Assembly (NCBI GenBank): GCA_948688495.1
Contig: CAPQSW010000014.1
Coordinates: 1-64,000 of the forward strand
Direction of reading: 5' to 3'
Length of the DNA stretch: 64,000 bases
Source of the DNA: an uncultured Lachnospiraceae bacterium
GTDB taxonomy: Bacteria; Bacillota; Clostridia; Lachnospirales; Lachnospiraceae
Part shown: positions 1 to 8,841 of the stretch, piece by piece
Layout of the letters: each line of letters begins with the position of its first letter
Numbering within the stretch: the stretch's first letter is position 1
Translations under genes and position numbers: made by a program
Notes under the pieces: generated by a model
Database searches by the model: none
Told to the model about the DNA's origin: nothing
The model's input: the letters and a program-made list of their open reading frames with translations, nothing else

Positions 1-984
1 TTATTATTAAGATATACCAGAAAAGATTATGATCAGTTGGAGTGGAAAGAGATATGGGAGGAAGTGATTCTAAATACTTTTGATAATATTTATATGTCGC
101 TTGGAGAGTTAGAGAACGATTTAAAGAGACATGGGTTTAAGGTTTTATTTTTGGTTGATGGATTGGAAGAAATTTTTTCACAGACGATCGCATCTGAAAC
201 TGAGAGAAATGCGATAGTAGCATTATGTCGCGATATGGTTAATGATGTTAAGATAAAGTATCAGAATTTGGGATTGATGATTTTTTTGAGAAAGGATATG
301 GTTCGTGATTCTATAATCGTTAATTTTGAACAGTTTAATTCCTTATATAATTCAGTTGAATTGCGATGGTCAAGTACGGAGGCATTACGACTTGTAATTT
401 GGATCGTTGGACATGCAGTGCCAGGTTTTTATCAGGAGGAGGTGGCAATTGAATTAGCTCCCAGAGAAATCATTGATCGTACACTCCATAAATTATGGGG
501 AATAAAATTAGGTAAGCCTACATCAAATGAGGCAAATTCATCCAGATGGATTTTAGCTGCACTGTCGGATTTTAATGGGCAATTACAAGCGCGTGATATC
601 ATAAGATTTTTAGAAAAAACGACCGCGACTGTAGGTAAAGCTGTTTATGATGACAGGTATCTTATGCCTTCCGAAATAAAAAATGCAGTGTCAGGTTGTT
701 CTTATGATAAGATTAGTGAAGTTAGACAAGAGATTAAGGTGCTTGGCCCCATATTTGACCGTTTGGAAAATGCTCCGTCCGAGAAAAAAATATTACCATT
801 TCATAATGATACATTTAATTTTACGCAGGCAGAGGAAAAGGTCATGAAGCAGGAAGGTTTTTTGAGGATAGAGAATGATAAATACTATCTCCCGGAGATA
901 ATCAGACATGCTTTAAAATTTAAATACGAAAGAGGTGCGAGGCCCAAAGTGTTATCTTTGTTATTAAAAAAAGAAAAATTTTAA
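1..984 (+). CDS. P-loop NTPase, C-terminal part (truncated by window edge)
   Basis: The reading frame is open from base 1, and a TTG at 37 is not preceded by a ribosome site, so the true start lies upstream. About 327 residues are visible. A Walker B-like strand (FKVLFLVDGLEE) near the left end suggests the C-terminal part of an AAA/STAND-type ATPase whose Walker A is outside the window. The following stretch (MIFLRKDMVRDS, then an aromatic LRWSSTEALRLVIW) resembles large ParA/AAA-like NTPases of accessory regions, perhaps the KGGVGR-variant AAA family; this is recollection, not a search result. The gene is visibly more AT-rich than everything downstream, which suggests acquired DNA. Function unknown; defence or partition roles are possible but unsupported here. 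Confidence 0.6.
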   Translation, partial: LLLRYTRKDYDQLEWKEIWEEVILNTFDNIYMSLGELENDLKRHGFKVLFLVDGLEEIFSQTIASETERNAIVALCRDMVNDVKIKYQNLGLMIFLRKDMVRDSIIVNFEQFNSLYNSVELRWSSTEALRLVIWIVGHAVPGFYQEEVAIELAPREIIDRTLHKLWGIKLGKPTSNEANSSRWILAALSDFNGQLQARDIIRFLEKTTATVGKAVYDDRYLMPSEIKNAVSGCSYDKISEVRQEIKVLGPIFDRLENAPSEKKILPFHNDTFNFTQAEEKVMKQEGFLRIENDKYYLPEIIRHALKFKYERGARPKVLSLLLKKEKF

Positions 985-988
985 AAAT

Positions 989-1023
989 TTGCAAGATTTT
1001 TCTTCTCTCAATCGTGTTATAAT
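989..1023 (+). promoter_or_regulatory. Promoter of His-rich protein/ECF sigma operon
   Basis: A perfect TATAAT lies at 1018-1023. No good sigma-A -35 sits 17 bp upstream. The segment TTTGCAAG, about 17 bp, then CGTG could instead be an ECF-type promoter, which would fit autoregulation by the sigma factor encoded in this operon. Predicted transcription would begin near 1030, almost exactly where the repeat begins. Confidence 0.5.
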
Positions 1024-1030
1024 TGAAAGA

Positions 1031-1187
1031 GGAGGAAGGCAAATGCGAAGCATAGGAGGAAGGCAAATGCGAAGCATTTATGGAATGCCTTCCGACGATT
1101 TGGCAGGTGACGCAAAGCGGCGCGTGCCGATACCCGAGTGGAATGCCTTCCGACGATTTGGCAGGTGACGCAAAGCGGCGCGTGCCG
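1031..1187 (+). repeat. Structured dispersed repeat, two interleaved copies
   Basis: A 23-bp left arm occurs at 1031-1053 and 1055-1077. A 49-bp right arm occurs at 1081-1129 and 1139-1187, with identical sequence. The order left-left-right-right fits one element inserted in the hairpin region of another. Each complete unit has a stem GGAAGGCA/TGCCTTCC around the start codon of a short ORF, and a second hairpin (1102-1128 in the inner copy: 12-nt arms, AAA loop). A third copy is at 56699-56787. It lies in the 5' leader of the His-rich operon. It could be a MITE/REP-like element or a cis-acting RNA. Confidence 0.85.
1043..1168 (+). other. Short upstream ORF inside the repeat (41 or 33 aa)
   Basis: GGAGGAAGG precedes ATG at 1043 and again ATG at 1067; both starts are in one frame ending at TGA 1166-1168. 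The peptide from 1067 begins MRSIYGMPSDDLAGDAKRR. The copy upstream of ftsK encodes a 25-residue relative ([19 protein letters not shown]). The ribosome site and length suit a leader peptide. Substitutions between copies preserve RNA pairing rather than the peptide, so translation may be incidental. Confidence 0.4.
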
Positions 1188-1235
1188 TTACCACTTAAAA
1201 TCTAGGATATGTATTTGGTAAGGAGGAGAATGAAT

Positions 1236-1655
1236 ATGAACAGAGCAGCTATGTGTGGAATGATTGGTGCATTGTCACTAAGTTTTGGAACGATGGTGAT
1301 TTCACCGGAGAACTTTGTTCGTCAGAGCAGCAAACCAGTACAGGAGAGTATAATTCCCACAGTTGTCAGAGAGACAGATACGGCAGAATCCCAGACGGAT
1401 ACGGCGGAATCCCAAGCGTATACGGCAGAATCCCAGGTGTATATCTGTCCGCATACAGACGGGAACCATACGCCGGACTGCCCGAACTGGGACGGAACAT
1501 GTGGCCATACAGACGGGAACCACACGCCGGACTGCCCGAACTGGGTAGAGCCTCAGAATAATTCCAGCAGTAATGGAGCTTCTTCCTCTCAGAATTGGGG
1601 GAATGGAGGACATCATGGCGGCGGACATCACGGTGGCGGACATCATGGATGGTGA
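1236..1655 (+). CDS. Secreted or anchored His-rich repeat protein
   Basis: Start chosen at ATG 1236 because AAGGAGGAG ends 7 nt upstream; ATG 1230 is too close. The product is 139 residues with an N-terminal hydrophobic segment (about residues 5-25) suggesting export or anchoring. Next come about three copies of a TAESQ-centred hexapeptide, two copies of HTDGNHTPDCPNW separated by DGTCG, an Asn/Ser-rich linker, and a terminal tail of HHGGG repeats. The His/Cys/Asp-rich repeats look suited to divalent metal binding, which is inference. It is first in an operon with an ECF sigma factor and a membrane anti-sigma factor that also ends in a His-rich tail, so it may be part of the sensed signal or the regulon output. 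No family recognised. Confidence 0.75.
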   Translation: MNRAAMCGMIGALSLSFGTMVISPENFVRQSSKPVQESIIPTVVRETDTAESQTDTAESQAYTAESQVYICPHTDGNHTPDCPNWDGTCGHTDGNHTPDCPNWVEPQNNSSSNGASSSQNWGNGGHHGGGHHGGGHHGW

Positions 1656-1677
1656 TGAATAAGGAGGTGATGCGCAA

Positions 1678-2163
1678 ATGCGCAGTGAAGAAGAAGTAAA
1701 CCGCGCAGTGGAAAGATATGCAGATATGGTGCAGCGCATTTGCTTTTATCATCTAAAAAACCGGACCGATACAGAGGATGTGTTTCAAAATGTATTTTTG
1801 AAATATATGATGTATGAGAAACCCTTTTGCGACAGTGAGCATGAGAAGGCGTGGCTTTTACGTGTGTCGATCAATGCCTGTAAGGATTATCTCAAAGCTT
1901 TTTTTCGTAGAAACGTTGTTTCCCTGGAAACATTGGGTGAGATGGAAGCAGAAACTGCAGAAGATTATCAGGAAGTCTTGGAGGCAGTGCTGTCCCTTCC
2001 GGCAAAATACAAGGATGCTATATATCTGAGCTATTATGAAGGATATACGGCAGCAGAGATTGGAAAGATTTTAGGGAAGGCAGAGAATACAGTGTATTCT
2101 CTGCTTTCGCGGGGTAGAGGGATGATAAAAGAGAAGCTGGGAGGTGAATGGAATGGGCAGTAA
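1678..2163 (+). CDS. ECF-type RNA polymerase sigma factor
   Basis: 161 residues, normal for an ECF sigma factor. Region 2 spans about residues 8-75, including a core-binding stretch with TDTEDVFQNVF and KAWLLRVSINACKDYL. Region 4 (about 100-155) includes LPAKYKDAIYLSYYEGYTAA and a helix-turn-helix IGKILGKAENTVYSLLSRGR. AAGGAGGTG precedes ATG 1678. It sits 22 bp after the His-rich protein and overlaps the next gene, the RsgI-like anti-sigma factor, by 11 bp, so the pair is translationally coupled. It is expected to direct RNA polymerase to a small regulon, probably including its own promoter. Target genes cannot be read from the window. Confidence 0.93.
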   Translation: MRSEEEVNRAVERYADMVQRICFYHLKNRTDTEDVFQNVFLKYMMYEKPFCDSEHEKAWLLRVSINACKDYLKAFFRRNVVSLETLGEMEAETAEDYQEVLEAVLSLPAKYKDAIYLSYYEGYTAAEIGKILGKAENTVYSLLSRGRGMIKEKLGGEWNGQ

Positions 2164-3016
2164 ATTGCAGGATGCATTTGATGATATTAGGGCGGATGAC
2201 CGGCTGAAGGAATCTACGAAGGTTTTTTTGGCAAGTGAGCGCAGGAAGGCAGAACGTCGATTCCATCCTCGGGTATTTTACAGGACATTTGCGACGGTAT
2301 GCGCAGTGTTGATTCTGGCGCTAGGTATTGGTGGGTATTATTGGGCCGGGGTGCCTGTTTCCTTCGTGAGCATTGACGTCAACCCTTCTATGGAACTGGG
2401 GCTGAACCGGTTTGAGCGTGTGGTCTCTGTCACAGCATATAATCCGCAGGGGGAGGAAATTCTTCAGGCATTGTCCTTGAAGGGGAAAAAGTACACAGAG
2501 GCTATTGATGCGGTTGTGGAAAGTCAGGAGATAAAACGTTACCTGACAGGGGAAGCAGAGTTGGTCTTTACGGTAGCAGCCAGAGGCAGTCTGGGAAAGG
2601 CGATAGAAGCAGGGGTTGTCGATTGTTCCAAGCATATCGGACACAAAAGCCATAATGTCAGTGTGGATATGGAGACGGCAGTTTTGGCACATGATAACGA
2701 TATGTCAGTAGGAAAATATTATGCTTACCTGCAACTATCACAGTATGACAGCACAGTGACGCTGGATGAATGCAGGCATATGAGTATGGAGGAAATACAT
2801 GGACATCTCAATGAACATGGGCAGGGGGACAGTCAGGAATCAGAGCAGGAAAGTGTGAACGAGAAAAATAATGGACACCAGGGGATGGAGCAGGAGAGTA
2901 CCAACTGTCAAGGGGCAGAACAGGAAGATACCATCATTCAGAATCCAGGGAAAGAAAATTCTGGAGAGGGGCAGGATTCCCCAGGCACACATCACCATGG
3001 CGGACATCATAAATAG
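2153..3016 (+). CDS. RsgI-like transmembrane anti-sigma factor
   Basis: Start set at ATG 2153, six bases after GGGAGGTG; a GTG at 2144 lies inside that ribosome site. The 287-residue product has a short charged cytoplasmic N-terminus (about 1-45), one membrane helix (about 46-66) and an extracellular domain with the RsgI-family signature VSIDVNPSMELGLNRFERV, followed by SVTAYNPQG. In RsgI proteins an Asn-Pro bond in this area is the reported autoproteolysis site; an N-P pair is present here. The rest is a Gln/Glu/Asn-rich linker ending in THHHGGHHK. Other RsgI proteins carry carbohydrate-binding modules at this position, whereas this one carries only a low-complexity His-rich tail. It probably holds the upstream sigma factor inactive until a surface signal arrives. 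Confidence 0.85.
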   Translation: MGSKLQDAFDDIRADDRLKESTKVFLASERRKAERRFHPRVFYRTFATVCAVLILALGIGGYYWAGVPVSFVSIDVNPSMELGLNRFERVVSVTAYNPQGEEILQALSLKGKKYTEAIDAVVESQEIKRYLTGEAELVFTVAARGSLGKAIEAGVVDCSKHIGHKSHNVSVDMETAVLAHDNDMSVGKYYAYLQLSQYDSTVTLDECRHMSMEEIHGHLNEHGQGDSQESEQESVNEKNNGHQGMEQESTNCQGAEQEDTIIQNPGKENSGEGQDSPGTHHHGGHHK

Positions 3017-3086
3017 AATCAGGGGCAATTTAATTGTGCATATATAACAAAAAATAAAAAATAAATTTGAAAATTTGCATATTTTG

Positions 3087-3114
3087 TTGAAATACTGCCA
3101 GGAAGTGATACAAT
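3087..3114 (+). promoter_or_regulatory. Sigma-A-type promoter of PAS-GGDEF-EAL gene
   Basis: TTGAAA at 3087-3092 and TACAAT at 3109-3114 are separated by 16 bp. They lie about 70 bp upstream of the start at 3183, in an AT-rich intergenic stretch with no other candidate. Confidence 0.6.
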
Positions 3115-3182
3115 ACTGTTATAGACAGGGATGTGGGAAGAACGTTTAGAAAAAGGGAAGGGAAGTTGAGAGAGGTTTTTTT

Positions 3183-4871
3183 ATGGGAAAGACAACGTCA
3201 ATTAACCTGGTAGGAAAAGAAGAATTTGAAGACGTCATGCGAGTATTTGCCAGGTGTACGGATGACTATTTGTTTCTATTTGATTTGGATAGGGATGAAT
3301 ATATAATTTCGGAGAAAGCACTGGAGAAGTTTGATTTGCCAGACAATCATTTTACCAATGCCGGAGCTGTATTGGAAAAGATCATTTATCCAGAAGATAT
3401 GCCAGGGCTTACGGAAAATCTTGCACAGTTAAGAAGCGGGGAGAGTGAAACACATGATTTGGAATACCGCTGGATAGACAAAAATGGCAAGATTGTATGG
3501 ATTAGCTGCCGCGGCGTGGTAATTCAAGACACCACGAAGAAGGAAGAGACGAAACTCTTAATTGGAAGGGTTACAGAGATTGGCAGTAAGCGTAAGGCGG
3601 ACAATGTGACGGGACTTTTTGCGGAACGTCAGCTTCAGATTGATATTGAACGGCTCAAAAAAGAGGGAAAGCAAGGCAAAGGAATCGTTCTTCGCATAGG
3701 TGTGGATAATTTTAAAGAGATTAATGAGCGGTATGGTATGGATACCGGAGACGTCGTATTAAAGATGATTGCTGAATGCATGCAGCAGGTTGCAGAAGGC
3801 GATCACTGTTACCGGCTTGATGGTGATGAATTTGTGATGCTGATGGATGAGGAAGATGAACAGAAGGCGAGAAAGAAGTATCATAAGACCAGAATTCTCA
3901 TTGAAGAAAAGCGCAAAGAACAAGGGTATCAGAATTTCTATACCATATCTGCCGGGGTTGTAGGATTTTCCTATGATGAGGCAGAGGTAGATGAATTGCG
4001 TACCCGCTCGGAATTTGCCCTTGGAATTGCCAAGAAAAACGGTAAGAACTGCTCGTATGTTTTTTCACAGGAAGACTACGAGGCGTATCTAAAGAACATT
4101 AAGATTCAGGAGAAACTTCGTTATAGCGTGAACCATAATTTTCAGGGATTTCAGGTATACTATCAGCCCATCATATCATTGAAGACGGGACAGGTGGTAG
4201 GTGCGGAAGCATTACTGCGGTTCTCTTCCAGGGAGTATGGGATGCTTTCACCTGGGATTTTTATTCCTATCTTGGAGGAGAGCGGGCTGATTATTCCAGT
4301 GGGGGAATGGGTTTACCGCACGGCGATGCGTCAGACTATGGAGTGGCAGAAGCTGATGCCGGGGTTCCGCATTAATATTAATCTGTCATTTATCCAGATA
4401 TGTAAGTCAGATGTGGTGAATGAAATCATGACCGCCATAGAAGAACTTGGTATTGAGCCGTCTACGGTATTGTTCGAGTTTACAGAGAGCGGTATGATTT
4501 CTTATGACGATTCGGTACAGCGGCTGTTAGATGTGCTGAATGAGAATGAGGTTAAAATTGCGCTGGATGATTTTGGTACAGGCTATTCTTCTCTGGGGTA
4601 TCTGCAGAATCTGAAGGTAAATCTGCTGAAATTAGACAGGGGATTTACTGCAAAGGCCGTCATCAATGATTTTGATTATAACCTGATTGGACATATTGTG
4701 GATATGGCGCACAGCGTTGGCATGCAGGTTTGCTTTGAGGGCATTGAGACAGAGGAGGAGCTTGAAAAGCTAAAGAAATTAGAACCGGATTTCATACAGG
4801 GATTCTATTATGGAAGACCTGTGGATAAAGAGACGTTTTATGAGCAGAATCTCAAGAGGTTTGAGGTATAA
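3183..4871 (+). CDS. PAS-GGDEF-EAL cyclic-di-GMP protein, probably a phosphodiesterase
   Basis: 562 residues, soluble, no membrane segment. Residues about 15-135 form a PAS domain with a PAC-like end (LEYRWIDKNGKIVW). Residues about 140-300 are a GGDEF domain whose signature reads RLDGDEF, so the first Gly is Asp and cyclase activity is doubtful. Residues about 310-560 are an EAL domain with its catalytic set visible: EALLR, NINLS, EFTES, DDFGTGYSSL, KLDRGF, FEGIET and QGFYYGRP. It most likely degrades c-di-GMP under control of a small-molecule or redox input at the PAS domain, with the GGDEF domain possibly binding GTP. It is monocistronic, with its own promoter and a terminator at 4906-4943. 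Confidence 0.9.
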   Translation: MGKTTSINLVGKEEFEDVMRVFARCTDDYLFLFDLDRDEYIISEKALEKFDLPDNHFTNAGAVLEKIIYPEDMPGLTENLAQLRSGESETHDLEYRWIDKNGKIVWISCRGVVIQDTTKKEETKLLIGRVTEIGSKRKADNVTGLFAERQLQIDIERLKKEGKQGKGIVLRIGVDNFKEINERYGMDTGDVVLKMIAECMQQVAEGDHCYRLDGDEFVMLMDEEDEQKARKKYHKTRILIEEKRKEQGYQNFYTISAGVVGFSYDEAEVDELRTRSEFALGIAKKNGKNCSYVFSQEDYEAYLKNIKIQEKLRYSVNHNFQGFQVYYQPIISLKTGQVVGAEALLRFSSREYGMLSPGIFIPILEESGLIIPVGEWVYRTAMRQTMEWQKLMPGFRININLSFIQICKSDVVNEIMTAIEELGIEPSTVLFEFTESGMISYDDSVQRLLDVLNENEVKIALDDFGTGYSSLGYLQNLKVNLLKLDRGFTAKAVINDFDYNLIGHIVDMAHSVGMQVCFEGIETEEELEKLKKLEPDFIQGFYYGRPVDKETFYEQNLKRFEV

Positions 4872-4905
4872 ATGCAATACGTGCATTTAATAATTGTGAT
4901 TTGGC

Positions 4906-4943
4906 GGGGATTATGGTTCAAATGGAATCATAATCCCCTTTTT
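4906..4943 (+). terminator. Rho-independent terminator
   Basis: GGGGATTATG (4906-4915) pairs with CATAATCCCC (4929-4938), extended inside by GTTC/GGAAT, and is followed by TTTTT. It ends the PAS-GGDEF-EAL transcript; the following gene converges on it. Confidence 0.85.
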
Positions 4944-4965
4944 GGGACTTGTAAATAAGAGCTGC

Positions 4966-6501
4966 CTAAATATATTTTTCTACTATTTCCATAAATTTGT
5001 CATGGTATTCTTCGATATACTGCTCGTACGTCATGTTTTTCGAAGAAATTTCCTTTCCAAGCTCGGCAAGAAATTCTGGGATTTCCGATTCCAGCATAAC
5101 GCCTAGATCAGCGCCAAAGGCTTCTTTTCCCTGAAGATCGCAGCCACTCTCAAATACGGCAAAAGCTGGTTTGGGACCGTCCGGTGTCTGTCGGACACCG
5201 CCACGGAATCCCAAGGGGGCAATCTGGTGCGCAGAACAGGAAGAAGGGCATCCAGAAATATGGATTTTGGGAAGTGTGCCGTCAGGAAAATTTTCTTTAC
5301 GGATTCTTTCGACGCAGGCACGCAGCAGAGCCTGGGAATCCCTTGCACCGACCTGGCAGATGGAGGCTCCGATGCAGGCAATGGAGGATTCAAAAATATT
5401 TTTGGCGCTGTCTTTTGTAAGTGTCAGGATTTTTTCCGCCTCAGAGGCCGTAAGGTTAATGATGTACATGCCTTCGTCCGGGGAAAGGCGTACCAGTACA
5501 TCCTCCATAGGAAGAATAATGTCATACAGTTTTCGAAAAAATTCGGGTTTGGGACTGCCGCCTATGGGATGATAGGAAACAGCATAAAGTCCATGTTGTT
5601 TTTGGGGGATAGCTCTTGCGCTGTTGATAACCCTGCCATCTCCCTGTTTGGTAATTTCAGGGAGTGTGACAGTAATATCCAGGTTTTCCTTTTCAAGGAC
5701 TTCGGAAAGCTTTTCCTGATAAGCTTTTATATAGCCTTCTGTTCCCAGGGTTTCCTGCATGAAGCGGGTACGTGCTTTGCCACGGTTCTCGTAATTGCCA
5801 TAGGAGACGAAAGTATTTACCATAGCTTTGATATAATAGAGAATTTTATCAGGAGCAGCGTTAGAAGCTACCTGTACGCCCATGCGGGGGCTGCGTCCAA
5901 GACCGCCGGCACTGTATACGTCAAAATGTCCATTCTCCTTTGCAACAAAACCCAGGTCACGGAAGGTTGCATGGGTGATGTTCTCCTTGCAGTTGGAGAA
6001 GCATACTTTTAGTTTACGGGGAAGCTTTACCGTCTTGATAAAGCCGAGGAGATAATCGGCAGCTTCTTTTGCATAGGGGAGTACGTCAAAATATTCTCCG
6101 GACTGGACACCGGAAAGAGGCGGGCACATGACATTACGGGGGAAATTACCACCTCCGCCTCTGGTAATGATACCGTGATCAAAGGATTCCTGAATAAGGG
6201 AACAGACCTGTGCAGCAGACAGGTTGTGGAGCTGCAGGCTCTGGCAGGTTGTGATATGTGTAAGTGAGATATCATGTTTTTCAATGCTGTCTGCGATAAA
6301 TTTCAGGTGTTCTTTTGTAATCTCGCCGCCAGTCAGGCGAAGGCGGAGCATGCTTGCCGTACCGCCTCTCTGTGCATAACTGCCAAAGCCGCCAGAAAAG
6401 GCTTTGTATTTTGCAATGTTAATTTCTTTTTTATAAAACTTGTCTGTCATTTCGTCAAATTCTAATAAATCTCCACGAAATTCTTCTACGTGATCTTTCA
6501 T
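4966..6501 (-). CDS. Siroheme sulfite/nitrite reductase (4Fe-4S), ferredoxin-type
   Basis: The start at 6501 is favoured because CAGGAGGTT lies just upstream on the minus strand; this gives MKDHVEEF and 511 residues, against 526 for the longest frame. Two ferredoxin-like half-domains and two siroheme/4Fe-4S half-domains are expected in this family. The cluster ligands are visible in the C-terminal half as C-x5-C (CIGASIC) and C-x3-C (SGCPSSCS). An N-terminal MLRLRLTGG and TTCQSLQLHNL also fit the family. It reduces sulfite to sulfide or nitrite to ammonia; sequence alone does not settle which. No dedicated transporter or siroheme genes are adjacent. Confidence 0.85.
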   Translation of the reverse strand: MKDHVEEFRGDLLEFDEMTDKFYKKEINIAKYKAFSGGFGSYAQRGGTASMLRLRLTGGEITKEHLKFIADSIEKHDISLTHITTCQSLQLHNLSAAQVCSLIQESFDHGIITRGGGGNFPRNVMCPPLSGVQSGEYFDVLPYAKEAADYLLGFIKTVKLPRKLKVCFSNCKENITHATFRDLGFVAKENGHFDVYSAGGLGRSPRMGVQVASNAAPDKILYYIKAMVNTFVSYGNYENRGKARTRFMQETLGTEGYIKAYQEKLSEVLEKENLDITVTLPEITKQGDGRVINSARAIPQKQHGLYAVSYHPIGGSPKPEFFRKLYDIILPMEDVLVRLSPDEGMYIINLTASEAEKILTLTKDSAKNIFESSIACIGASICQVGARDSQALLRACVERIRKENFPDGTLPKIHISGCPSSCSAHQIAPLGFRGGVRQTPDGPKPAFAVFESGCDLQGKEAFGADLGVMLESEIPEFLAELGKEISSKNMTYEQYIEEYHDKFMEIVEKYI

Positions 6502-6620
6502 GACAACCTCCTGTATAAAAAGTTTCCAGATAGTTTTCCTTACCATTATGATACCCGGAAAGTTCTATAAATATTTATGTCGTGGCGAAGCGGCTAGATA
6601 GAGATAAGACTGCTGTATTC

Positions 6621-6649
6621 TTGCAATAATCTATGATATATGGTACAGT
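6621..6649 (+). promoter_or_regulatory. Possible promoter of chemoreceptor gene
   Basis: TTGCAA (6621-6626) and TACAGT (6644-6649) with 17-bp spacing, about 45 bp upstream of the start at 6695. The -10 box is a weak match. It lies between divergent genes. Confidence 0.4.
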
Positions 6650-6694
6650 TGTAAAGAATGGAAGGGGCAAGCGGATATAGAGGAGGGTTTCGTC

Positions 6695-8734
6695 ATGAAG
6701 AATATGAAATTAGCAACGAAAATAAGCATGATTGTTATCGCTATTTTAACGGTGGGACTTGCGGTATTATGGACAAGTGTGAATGGAAAAGTATCTTCGT
6801 TGATGGAGAAACAGATTTTGGACAATATGAATGAGGCAGCGGAAACGCGCAGTGAAATTGCAGAAGAATATGTAAAGGCGGCAGAAGCCTATTTGCTTGG
6901 GTATGGACAATCTGGTGAGCTTCGGGAGGTATTGCTGCACCCGGAGGATGCAGCAATTGTGGCGAATGCGCAGAATTATACGAAGAACTATGGAGCAGTG
7001 AATGCGAACCTGGAAAATATATATCTGGCGGATTACGGTTCTACGGTATTAGTTTCGTTTGTGGAAGGTCCCATTGGCAAGACTCTGAGGGAAGGGGAGG
7101 GCTTAAAGCAGTTGCAGGACCAGGTATTTGCCGGAACTGGTATCTGTAATATGGGTGTAATGGCGTCGCCTTCTACCGGTAAACAGGTTGTTTCCATGTA
7201 TTATCCAATTTATGACGGTGATACGCCGATAGGTTATGTGGGGGCGGCTATCTATGCAGAGGAATTGAAGAATATGCTGGACGAGCTTCAGGAAGGGGAG
7301 AGCAAGAGCAAGGATAAGGATTACATGCTGCTTGACGCAGCGGCAGGAGCTTATGTTTTCAGTCCTGTGGAAGAACAGATAGGGGCTGTGGTTGAGGAAC
7401 AGAATGTCCTGCAGATGATAGAGCTTGCCAAAGGCGGCAAGACAGGCAGTGACTTTTATGAGTACAAAGAGGGTGGAAAGGATAAGCTTTCCGTGTACCA
7501 CTATATGCCGGAACGGAACTGGATACTTGTAATGCTGACGGAACGTGATAAGGCGTTTGCAGCCGTTTCGCAGATGTCAATGACACTGCTGATCCTGTGC
7601 GCAGTAATTCTGCTTGTGATTTCGTTGTGTGTGTGGGCGGCAGGAAGGCTGATTGCAAAAGACATTACCGGGGTATCACGTGTGATCTATGAAATCGGGA
7701 CGTTGGACTTGACTTTGAAGCATAAACTGGCAAGATATACTTCCCGCCGGGATGAGGTGGGCATGATTGCCAAGGCAACGCATAATCTGGCAGAAACAGT
7801 GAGCGATGCAGTTAAGCTGATTAAAGAGAAGAATAGTAAGCTTTTGGATACTTCCGGTACACTGCGTACTGGAGTTTCCACTACAAATTCTTCTGTGGGT
7901 GAGGTGGAAAAGGCAATGAATGAGATTGCCGGGAGCGCAACCTTGCAGGTTTCGGATACACAGCGGACAGTAGAAAGCATTCTACAGATTGGGCAGAATA
8001 TTGAGAGGACGATGTCGGAGACAGAGGCTTTGAGCCAATACGCGGATAATATCAGGAAGACCAGTGAGGAAATGCGTAATACGATACGGACTTTGTCAGA
8101 GGTCAGCAATAACACCGAGCAGGCTATGGACGAAATTAGCGCGCAGGTTTTGTCTACCAACGAATCCGTGGAGAAGATTAAAGATGCTGCACAGCTTATC
8201 ACTTCCATTGCGGAGGAGACGAACCTTTTGTCGCTGAATGCATCCATTGAGGCAGCGCGTGCAGGCGAGCAGGGCAGGGGATTTGCAGTGGTGGCTGACC
8301 AGATTCAGAAGCTTTCTGAGCAGTCAAACGATTCTACCAAGTATATTGATAATATTGTGAACGATTTGATGCGTGAATCGAACAAGACCGTCACCTTTAT
8401 GCATGAGACAAAAGGCGTGATACTTGAGCAGAGTAAGCAGCTTTCTTATACGGAGGAACAGTTTTCTACCATATATGAGGATATTGAGGTTATAAAACGG
8501 GCGGTGACTGCTATTTATGATATGGTAAAGAATGTGGATGAGGAGAGGCTTTCCGTTGTGGAGGCAGTGCGCAATCTCTCAGATATTGCGGAGGGAAATG
8601 CTGCAGGAACAGAACAGACGCTGGCATCTACGGAGCTTGTAAAGGAGATGGTAAAGGATATATCGGATGTGTCGGATGCGTTGATAGATGTTATGAATGA
8701 TATAGAAAAGAGCGTGGGCGGATTCACAATTTGA
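6695..8734 (+). CDS. Methyl-accepting chemotaxis protein
   Basis: 679 residues. A membrane helix at about 7-27 and another at about 290-315 flank an extracellular sensor of roughly 260 residues with dCache-like features ([30 protein letters not shown]). HAMP-like and methylation helices follow, then the highly conserved signalling tip at about 505-545 ([32 protein letters not shown]). Ligand unknown; dCache sensors often bind amino acids or other small metabolites. GAGGAGG precedes ATG 6695. It is monocistronic, ending at a hairpin shared with convergent aroA. No che or fla genes are in the window, so motility cannot be judged. Confidence 0.93.
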   Translation: MKNMKLATKISMIVIAILTVGLAVLWTSVNGKVSSLMEKQILDNMNEAAETRSEIAEEYVKAAEAYLLGYGQSGELREVLLHPEDAAIVANAQNYTKNYGAVNANLENIYLADYGSTVLVSFVEGPIGKTLREGEGLKQLQDQVFAGTGICNMGVMASPSTGKQVVSMYYPIYDGDTPIGYVGAAIYAEELKNMLDELQEGESKSKDKDYMLLDAAAGAYVFSPVEEQIGAVVEEQNVLQMIELAKGGKTGSDFYEYKEGGKDKLSVYHYMPERNWILVMLTERDKAFAAVSQMSMTLLILCAVILLVISLCVWAAGRLIAKDITGVSRVIYEIGTLDLTLKHKLARYTSRRDEVGMIAKATHNLAETVSDAVKLIKEKNSKLLDTSGTLRTGVSTTNSSVGEVEKAMNEIAGSATLQVSDTQRTVESILQIGQNIERTMSETEALSQYADNIRKTSEEMRNTIRTLSEVSNNTEQAMDEISAQVLSTNESVEKIKDAAQLITSIAEETNLLSLNASIEAARAGEQGRGFAVVADQIQKLSEQSNDSTKYIDNIVNDLMRESNKTVTFMHETKGVILEQSKQLSYTEEQFSTIYEDIEVIKRAVTAIYDMVKNVDEERLSVVEAVRNLSDIAEGNAAGTEQTLASTELVKEMVKDISDVSDALIDVMNDIEKSVGGFTI

Positions 8735-8767
8735 TGCGGACGCCTTTAACATATGGTAATAAAGCTT

Positions 8768-8816
8768 TAAACAGGCTGCTGTGCGAATTGTAAAAATGCA
8801 CAACAGCCTGTTTTCT
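8768..8816. terminator. Bidirectional terminator between chemoreceptor and aroA
   Basis: AACAGGCTGCTGTGC and GCACAACAGCCTGTT form a 15-bp stem with one wobble. A-rich and T-rich flanks on the two sides let it serve both convergent transcripts. Confidence 0.8.
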
Positions 8817-8841
8817 GCATATGTTTCAGGGATGGGGCCAG

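Noticed and set aside
1370..1560. CRISPR-like array
   Set aside because: The repeats at 1370-1560 are coding (in-frame peptide repeats), not evenly spaced identical direct repeats with unique spacers.
1302..1752. Overlapping antisense and alternate frames in the His-rich gene
   Set aside because: They arise from the in-frame DNA repeats of the gene and have no ribosome sites.
3183..4871. Active diguanylate cyclase
   Set aside because: The GGDEF signature is DGDEF while the EAL site is complete, so phosphodiesterase is the better call.
5103..6012. Long plus-strand frames over the sulfite/nitrite reductase gene
   Set aside because: No ribosome sites and no family resemblance; the minus-strand gene carries clear cluster motifs.
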